A stretch of DNA of 64,000 nt from Asterella californica (taxonomy: Eukaryota > Streptophyta > Marchantiopsida > Marchantiales > Aytoniaceae). The position numbers were made by a program, and so were the translations under genes. Location of the stretch: assembly GCA_036924285.1 (NCBI GenBank), contig JAYKYS010000015.1, forward strand, positions 6,758,001 through 6,822,000, read 5' to 3'. Positions within the stretch are counted from its first letter, which is position 1; each line of letters begins with the position of its first letter. Below are positions 56,291 to 64,000 of the stretch, piece by piece. The notes below the pieces were generated by a model. That model was not told the origin of the DNA. It saw only the letters and a program-made list of their open reading frames with translations, and ran no database searches.

Positions 56291-56315
56291 GTTTGAGTAT
56301 CATGTACTCAAACCT
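56289..56315. repeat. 11-bp fold-back
   Basis: AGGTTTGAGTA, loop TCATG, TACTCAAACCT; it overlaps the end of the previous hairpin. Confidence 0.85.
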
Positions 56316-56339
56316 CAAGGGCATTCGAGTTTGAGTTCA

Positions 56340-56710
56340 CTCCAGAACCTCGTCTTACAATTGTCTATTTTGGTGTAGAACTCATGGGGAGGGTGATGGG
56401 CTTGTCTACTCTAGTGATCTTGCTGATCGTCAAATACTGAGAGAATTGGAACTTGACTATGTACATCTTACTTTGATGGGTGTATAGACATGAACTTTCC
56501 AGCCAACGTTCCTTTCAACGTCTAGGTTGTTATTCGATGTCACTATCGACGAAAGATCAACCATTGCGCATGGATTTGATAAAGAATATTGTTATCAAAT
56601 GATGGCTTTCTCATTTTTTTCTCATATCTTTCATCATAAATCAATTCAATGTTACTATTTTGACTTTGTATTTAATCTCGTGTATTTTCATGTCATTGTT
56701 ATCTCTGTCG
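56340..56710 (+). pseudogene. ORF A and ORF B, most decayed copy
   Basis: Readable parts are VYFGVELM, VILLIVKY, ENWNLTMYILL and a stop for ORF A; MNFPANVPFN, VVIRCHYRRKIN and FHVIVIS for ORF B. Several stops and shifts. Confidence 0.5.
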
Positions 56711-57600
56711 CTCGGCAAGAATAATTATCATATGTTAAGACTGAGGTCTGAAGTATTTTGGTTCAAGCTTTGAAGTTGTGAGGTGTTTTAAGGTTACAAC
56801 TTGATCTATATATAGTGCCAAGTAGAAGATAAAGTGATATTCAATCTTCTTTCTCATTGGTCTATTTTTTATCAATCAAGTTCATCCAAGTTTCAAAGAC
56901 CTTTTCGAAGTTCCAGAAGCCTTCCCGACGTCATTTGGAGAATATGAGATCTCGTTGAAAACCACTCAAGATGGGCTACAATCTGGAGGGGAAGATCAAT
57001 ATGGAGTTCTCGGTATGGAGTTCTGCATGTGAAGTTATGATTGTTCAAGGTCAATGAGCCCAAATCGTTATCCCAAGTCATATTTCTGAGTGTCTCGAGA
57101 GTTTGAGGGATGATCTTCAAGTCTTATCAAAGAGATTGGATAGTTGACGCCATGCTGGTTATACTGATGTAAATCAGTCTTACATTTGGATTGAGTTTGA
57201 TCTCTAAATAGTCGATTGAAGTTGACCGAGGTAAAAGTAAAACTGTATGAGCATGAGATCAAATCTCTAAGCGAACACTTCTAGAATAGAAGTGTGCCCT
57301 ATCAGCTTACTACATGTGAAACTTCAGCTCATTTGGTTAAGAGATGGTGTTGAGGTCGTTGATTTTAGCCACCAGGGTATGTAAAGCTCATAAGTCAGCA
57401 CAAACAAAAGACTTGGTCTATCGAGCAATTGGTTTGAGGTCTGAAGCTGAAATTTCAAAAAGTAGTAGTGAGAGATAAAAGAGAATCTCCCTTGAAGTTT
57501 GAGCCCACTTCTTCATGACTCGCATGTTTAATCTAAGTTTTGAGTTATCAAACAAGCTCCAAACTAAGCATGCAACATACCACTATAAACATTTTCTTCT

Positions 57601-60600
57601 AGAGCTTTTAACAAGATAAAGCATGCACGCAACAAGCAACCATTGAGCTTGAGACGTGGTGTCGAAGACAACGATATTTCAAATATTTTCAGTCAACAAC
57701 TTCGACATAGTGTAACGTCTTCTATAATTATGATCTCCATGCCAAATTGACAACATAACTTCCTTGTTTCACTTGCAGCACCTCCAAGAAGTTCCACCTC
57801 CGATCTCCAAGTCGTTTGTTCAAAGCAAACCAAAAGATGTGGGTGAAATCACTCTTCTCCTTTGAAACTCACCACACTGTAATCTGAGCTTCGGCAACCT
57901 ATTGCTCTCAACTTGAACTTCTGTTATGTTTCAGATTATAAGTATTAAAAATGATCAATTTTGATCTATTGTGATGTGATTTATCTTGATCCAATCAATG
58001 TGATACCACTATCAGTGGAAATCTTGTACATTAAGCTATCCATTGTTGTAAGATTCATCTTTAATGGAGCTCATATGAGCGAACCATAGAAGATCAAAAT
58101 TGAACATTTTAGGTAGTTTGTCAAGAAAAAACAGTGAAGAGAGTATTGCTAGTGCACAAGCAGACCTAAAGGATTGTTTGAAGGTGCTTATGTGATCTAA
58201 AACATATGTTTATCATGTATGATCTTTTCTGTACTTAGAATAAGATTGAACGTCTAGTTGTGGTATGTGGTGCACGTGTGTTAAACTTAAGATCGGGTTA
58301 TGTTAGTAGAAACTGAGATAAAGTCTGATAGATTGGATAGTGATGGCACTAGTATTTCATCGAGTTGACCAAAGTCTTGCCGTATCTCTCTATAGCCAGA
58401 TACCTCATGTATCTCAGACCAAAATTCATGTTATACGACAACAGTGCGTTTGAGAAGCACCTCAATCTTCAACTGTACGATGCTGCAAAAAGTTCAATTA
58501 ACACTTCATACAAAGGTTAGATTGACACTGCCGAATGCCACTTAGCAAGTAAAGATTTGGAAGATCAGAGATGTTCGGAGACCAGTACAACTCTCATCAT
58601 GTGCATTGATAACCTTGACACGAGTAATAATTTTATACATGTGTGTGTAAGCAACTCTTTTCGCATTTCCACTATAATGAGGTTAATATCAAGCAGATAA
58701 TGAAGGATCCAGTGTGCTTAAGATGCTCATGTAAGTTTTGGCTTACTAATAACAGTACATAGCATCTGATGAATATTGCTTGTAGCGACTAAAGTCATGA
58801 AATAGATATCTTGATCAATATGCTTATTTTCTGACTATTATCTTTCAACCTAGTGACGTTGAAAGAGAAGTCTGAGAAATCACAGACGCTATCTCAAGGT
58901 TGATGAATTCAAAGAGTATTCAAGAAAGATGATCCTAATCTTCAAGAAACAATAAGCTACTAGGTTTTTCTTGTGTAATCAATCTCAACATGAGGCTAAG
59001 AATGAAAGTGAATAGAAGGTTCATCATTGACGTTGCATCTTACCATCATCCACCCAACGATGATGTGGTTGTAATGATCCAAAGGTCGATGTCTAAGAAT
59101 GTCTTTTGTTTGATTCATTTTTTGAACTGTTTTCGTCCTTGAACTAGTTAGCAAGAGCTCAGATAGTCGTTCTGGAAATCGATCGACAAATAAGTACTAC
59201 ATGGAGTACACATAAAATGACTCCCTGGCATTGTCAAAGGTTGCATTGTGTCTCTACCTCGCCTCTCAGTCGGTGCGAGGTCCTTTTGAACTCTCAAAGT
59301 AAACAAAGAGTATGAGCATAAAATATCATGATTCCACAAAACTGTAACAATAATCTAGTGCTATATCCCTACGTGCAAGTCTTAGTGCGAGAGCTGACCA
59401 AACTTCTATATCTTCCAGAAACGAAGTCAGCCATCCAGATCTGATGCTATTGCATAGTATCGTATTCTAGACTGAGATCCTTGAGATCTCTACCAAGGCT
59501 GCTAGAACTAGAGTTCTACCCAGCTCTCATCCACTACTATGACGAAAAAAGATTCATTTCTCCCTTAGTTAACTTCACTTTCATCTCGTCAATAATTTCT
59601 GTGTTTCTCTCAATTCAGTTTTGAGAGATGATTCGTGAAATTCAACACTCTAGACGTAATAATGTAAGTTTACTCTTTTGCTGGAAAGGAATTTGTATCC
59701 ATGCACTGTTGTGTAACTTGTCCCAGTAGCTGCATAGTTCTAGCTCCCGAGGTCCAAGAGATGGAATCTAATGGTGTTTTCTGCCGTCGTTTCTCTTCTC
59801 TGCATGTGAACAGAAAAGAACATACAACATAACTGTAGATTCAAAGGCAATATAGATCACAAAAGTATATTCATATATTACTACTGCAAAGGAAATACGT
59901 GGGCAAAAACAGTATCATTTTCCAAACCATCCAAAGAGAAAATCTCTAATCACTATAGTTCAAAAAATAATAGAACCTTATAAATACTCGCATGTTAGAT
60001 ACAAGATTATGTCAAATGTTATATGATGTCCTCCATGGAGATGGTCTACACTGAGTTTTATGGATAAGTTTAGTCTAATGAGTTTCTGATCTTGTCTTTT
60101 CTTCTCATAAGAAATAGGCTTCTGGACAGTCGGATTCTCAAGATATGGAAGACCGCGAATGTGCATTTGTGTGTAATGCAGTTATGTACCTTTTATGTGT
60201 TGGATCAACAACAATAATTGTACACCGATACATGCAGTAGTGGTGTAAAATAATGATGCCGTACAGGAAGGAGGAATATAATCCCTCTAGTATCAGTAGA
60301 ATGGGATAACTTAGCTTAGAATAAAATTGAAAGAAATAGAGGTTTACTGGAAACATTTATGGTTTTCTCTCCAGCAAGGAAAGTCTGAATACATACTTCC
60401 CCTTCACCAACTAAGGTTACGTATTGCCAAAGCACCGGAGGATAAAGCTGGACCTGTTGTGATTCTATCAATATGTACACTGTCAGCCTAGGAAGTGTAT
60501 TACAACTATAACGCTTTGAAAATGTGACTTCTTACCTTGAAGGTTGACGAAATTGAGCGACGATTTCCATAAAGTCATAAAGATGTCTGCTAACAAAATT

Positions 60601-61799
60601 GCCCTACAACCGAGGTATGCAAAGATAGCAGGATGGAGGAGATTTGAACTCACGGCGCATTGACCAACTGACGCCACTGTCCTCGCTGTTTATGTCAATA
60701 ACATCAACCCTACAAATTGCACACAATGGCATCGTCGAGTCTCTCCACGTGAGATTTGTTCTACCGTCGTACTGCATAGACTCTTTCTTCGGCTCATACG
60801 TTGGTCATGGACGATACAACAAATCGATACTATGTCAGATTCTTCGATGGATTTCTAATCGCACAAGCTTTAAGGTTGTTACCCAAACCATTGTGGGCGC
60901 CATATGCATGCAAGTACTCAATCAAGCTGGATATACAAATATGTACAGAACTCAATCAAAAGCATTAGGATCAGGACGCACAACTGAAACTATACTTCAA
61001 GCGGCGATGAAGGAGAAGCAACATTATGATAATAAGATATGTACGAGATCAGGAAGTCCTAAAATCTTGTATTGCACTTGCCACCAGTATACGTGGTGGA
61101 AATTTCACGTTTTCCATCATCCTCGAGGATAAGCTTTGTAAGATGTTACGGTTTCAGAGGAATTCAAGAAACTTGAAGTTAGAAAGACAGAGAGAAACCA
61201 GCCAACATGCAGGGATTCCATCTATATTTCCAGTCCGGACTTATATTTTGAAATCTTGATAAAATCAGTGAAATTTTGATTCGCCCCGAACCTGGATGTA
61301 AAATTGCTTACATAAGCAAATCAACTTTTAGATAATGTTATAAATTAAATTTTAAATACTAAGAAAAAGATAAGGATTCTTAATTGGCTAGAGGAGACTT
61401 TAAAGACCTGTAGAGGAGATGCTCTTGTTGTATTATGTTTGACAATGCTCTAAAGTATATTGATAAATATCATGAATGCATATGAATATGTATTTATCAT
61501 TCAATCTATCTCATTCATTCAAAAGAATAATAATCACACTCAAACTTTAGCTAACTAGTTCAACTTGATTTCTTGTAAAATTCAATATTTTCAAACATTT
61601 TTTTCAAGTTTTGAGAGTCATTATCAAGCTTATAACATAATAAAATACTGATATAAATGATATATAGATATATAAATATAACATATATTTTGTAACTTTT
61701 AACAAAAATTTATAATATCGGATGATAAATTGAGATAAAAGTGAGAGATCTCCATAACTGTGTCATCAAAGATGAGACTTAAAATGAAATTTTAATGCT
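57601..61799. other. Spacer without recognisable genes
   Basis: AT-rich. The longest frame, 60644-61132 on the plus strand (162 codons), resembles no known protein. A tRNA-like fragment on the minus strand near 60630-60690 lacks an anticodon arm. Confidence 0.45.
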
Positions 61800-62515
61800 C
61801 CAATAACCAAACGATCGGGCATCCACGGTAGAGCGACCTGAGCAAATGTGGAGTAACTAGGCGCTCGAGGCTGAAGCGACCGAGCACCCAAGATGGAATG
61901 TCCGTAAGAGGAGTGAAGGTGGAGCGATCGGACATCCATGATGGAGATCTTGTAAGTGGAGTGAGGTTGAAGCGATCCGGCAACCCAAGGTGGAGCACTA
62001 GATCGACTGGGCATCCTAGGATAGAACGTATGTGAGTGAAGTGAGGGTAGAACAACCAGACGTTCTCATAGTAGAGCGTCCGAGGATCAAACGACCAGAT
62101 GTCACATGATGGAGGTGGACCGATCAAACCCCTTAAGGTGAGGCACGCGAAGATAGAGTGACTAGGCGCTCAGTGTCCCGTGGAGTGAGATAGAGCGACT
62201 AGACTCCTAAGGTGTAGTGTCCGTAAGTGGAGTGAGAGTGGAGCTACCAAAGGCGGAGCACATGAGAATGAAGCGATCAGTTATCTGAGGATGGAACGCC
62301 CAAGGGTGGAGTGATCAGAGTTCTAAGATGGAGCAACAATGGATAGAGCGATAGAGAGACTCAAGGTGGAGCTATCGGACCTCCAAGAAAGAGTCCCGCA
62401 AGTGGAGTGAAGGTGGAACGACCATGTGCCTTAAGGTGGAACATTTGAGGATGAAGCGATCAAACGCTTGACGTCTGAGGGTGGATCGAGCAATCCCAGA
62501 GGATAGAGTGATCAC
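61800..62515 (+). repeat. Degenerate GGTGGAGCGA minisatellite
   Basis: About 700 bp of irregular 30-45 bp units around GGTGGAGCGA(C/T)C, GCATCC and AAGTGGAGTGA. Same sequence character as 41160-41949 and 53994-54180. Confidence 0.75.
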
Positions 62516-62525
62516 CAATCTGCAA

Positions 62526-62571
62526 GCTATTACATAGTTCATCTATCTAGGTAGATGAACTATGTAATAGC
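62526..62571. repeat. Perfect 20-bp fold-back
   Basis: GCTATTACATAGTTCATCTA, 6-base loop TCTAGG, then its exact reverse complement, just outside the minisatellite. Confidence 0.95.
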
Positions 62572-62779
62572 CATCATTTTTGCATCCACACACAATCCTT
62601 AGATATGCTTTTTTTGATAGTTATGTCTTAGTAAATAGGTTTGTCAAGCCTTTGTAATGGTTTTTGAAGTTTTGGTTGCTACCATCTATGCATTAGACCT
62701 TATGTCATCGATTGATGGCATAAGGTTTGTTTTGTCCAGAAGTCAGAATTCACCTGACTTTCAAAGATTATGTTATGCA

Positions 62780-64000
62780 CGACAAGCATACGAGTTAATG
62801 CATCAACAATTTACTTCTTGTCCTCAACGTATGTGATGATCGTGAATCTCTGTCTCTATTCTGCCAGATGGATTTGTCTCTTTGAGAGATCTTTTTACGT
62901 CTTCAGATAGACTAAAGGTTTGTGGTCTATCTTGATCACAAAAGCCTTCTCCCCTAAGTAGTGTTTCCAATGCTTCGTGGTGAGACAATCGTCAACTCGC
63001 CCCTTTCGGTAGTGTTATAGTTTCATTCTGTTGGTAGCAACTTCTGTGAGAAATATGCAATTGGATGTAAATCATCCTTCCATTCTTGCTACAGCATAGC
63101 CTCCACTACTGTGCTTGATGCATATGTTGCTAACTTCATAAGTCTCTTCGGGTCGTACCACTTGAGGATCAGAGCATGTAGTAATGCGGTTTTCAGTGCT
63201 TGAAAACCTATTTCTTGTGATGTTCCTCACATCCATTTCTTCCTTTGCCTAACAAAGAGGTTAATGTTGTGCAATATTGACAAAATTCTTAACAAATCTA
63301 TGATAAAATCTTGTCAATCTTAAGAAGCTCTTAAGCCTTCCATAGTGGAATCACAACTATTTTATCTGTCATTACTTGTATGTCATTCGCACTCACTTTA
63401 TGTCCTAAGTAATCTACCTTTGTCTTGCCAAATTCACACTTTGAAATTTTGACTTACAATTTATTATTGTAGAGTACTTGGAGAACCTCTCTCAAATGGT
63501 GCACATGTTCTCTCATAGTTTTGCTATAGACTAGAATGTCGTCAAGAAACACAAGGAATGATCTGTCTAAGTAAAGACAAAATATGTCATTCATCAGATC
63601 CATGAAAGTGACTAATGCATTTGTGAGACCAAATTACATCACTAAGTATTTGAAGTGATCATAGCTTGTTCGAAAGACAGGCTTCTCCACATCTTCATCG
63701 GCAATCTATATCTGGTTATAACCGCTCCGTAAGTCTAACTTCATGAAGTAATTTGCTCCTTCAAGTTGGTCAAACATATCATCCATATGAGGTAATGGAT
63801 ACTTATTTTTCACGGTATGTTGATTGAGCATTCGATAATCGATGCACATCCGTAGACTGTTATCTATTTTCTTCACAAAAAGGACTGGAGCTCTATATGA
63901 TGACATATTACGTTGAATAAACCTTTTCTACAACATCTCCTTAGTTTGTACCTTACACTCCTCCAATTCATGTGGTGCTAGTCTGTATGGGACTTTACAC
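62780..64000 (-). pseudogene. pol: Gypsy pol fragment: RT and RNase H
   Basis: The minus strand enters at 64000 with LAPHELEECK and [12 protein letters not shown], then [34 protein letters not shown], the catalytic [11 protein letters not shown] near 63535, CEFGKTKVDYLGH, and worn RNase H with KAFVIKIDHKPLVYL and ending near VDALTR at about 62790. Many stops and shifts. The fingers motifs absent from G2 are present here; it represents a further gypsy lineage, continuing beyond the window. Confidence 0.85.

Larger units (their letters stand above)
56222..57600 (+). repeat. A/B repeat, third copy
   Basis: Colinear with 42870-44200: the ORF A and B remnants, a shared TTGGTCTATTTTT block, GGGCTACAATCTGG, and GTAAAGCTC(A/T)TAAGT(T/C)AGCAC occur in the same order. 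Outer ends are unclear. Confidence 0.6.

Noticed and set aside
60625..60695. tRNA-like sequence on the minus strand (GTGGCGTCAGTTGG and GAGTTCAAATCTC).
   Set aside because: A-box and B-box like words are only about 12 bases apart, so no anticodon arm is possible; at best a worn tRNA-derived fragment.
60644..61132. A 162-codon ORF as a possible host gene.
   Set aside because: No recognised domain, biased composition, and no supporting splice structure or homologous copy in the window.

Overview
The window is nuclear DNA of a green plant. It holds one clearly recognisable host gene in a landscape built almost entirely of LTR retrotransposons and their remnants. The host gene is an eight-exon gene on the minus strand (21000-24111) for an ALA-interacting subunit (ALIS), the CDC50/LEM3-type partner of P4-ATPase lipid flippases. 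Its protein and the tRNA-Asp and tRNA-iMet primed elements place the organism in the streptophytes. A Ty3/gypsy pol with a PHD-like tail suggests a bryophyte, lycophyte or charophyte-grade lineage rather than a flowering plant. The species cannot be named from the sequence.

Layout. 1-3109: the 3' part of a Ty3/gypsy element (here G1, plus strand), inserted into the 3' LTR of a second gypsy element (G2, minus strand, 3124-11899). G2 has a tRNA-Asp type primer site and a 2.7 kb LTR that itself contains a long decayed reading frame. 11900-18960: decayed pieces of a third gypsy type (G3), with pol on the plus strand (about 12950-15868) and gag on the minus strand (16056-16907), tail to tail. 18961-25000: a quieter host interval with a 45-bp tandem repeat and the ALIS gene. 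25000-31010: AT-rich spacer with a complex tandem repeat (27344-28060) and a repeat carrying two short, mutually similar reading frames (ORF A and ORF B, 28804-29229, minus).

31016-35452: a Ty1/copia element on the minus strand with both LTRs and a perfect ATTAA target-site duplication, but with its central 2.8 kb inverted; a solo G1 LTR lies inside the inverted block. 36331-39201: a tandem repeat, an old LTR end and a 2.2 kb solo LTR of family G4. 41955-53988: a solo G2 LTR with a perfect AGAAG duplication, stretched to 12 kb by two later insertions, namely a second copy of the ORF A/B repeat (42549-44930) and a complete, fairly young gag-only G4 element (46362-52832, tRNA-Trp type primer site, 2 kb LTRs). 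This solo LTR sits inside a degenerate GGAGCGA-type minisatellite that resumes on its right and reappears at 61800-62515. 54181-61790: mostly featureless, with a third ORF A/B copy near 56330-57600 and fold-back hairpins. 62780-64000: a decayed gypsy pol on the minus strand running off the window.

No rRNA gene, CRISPR array or convincing intact tRNA gene was seen. The most interesting leads are the reading frame conserved inside two copies of the G2 LTR, the ORF A/B pair kept in three dispersed repeat copies, the PHD-like tail of the G3 polyprotein, and two elements whose 3' halves are inverted relative to their 5' halves.
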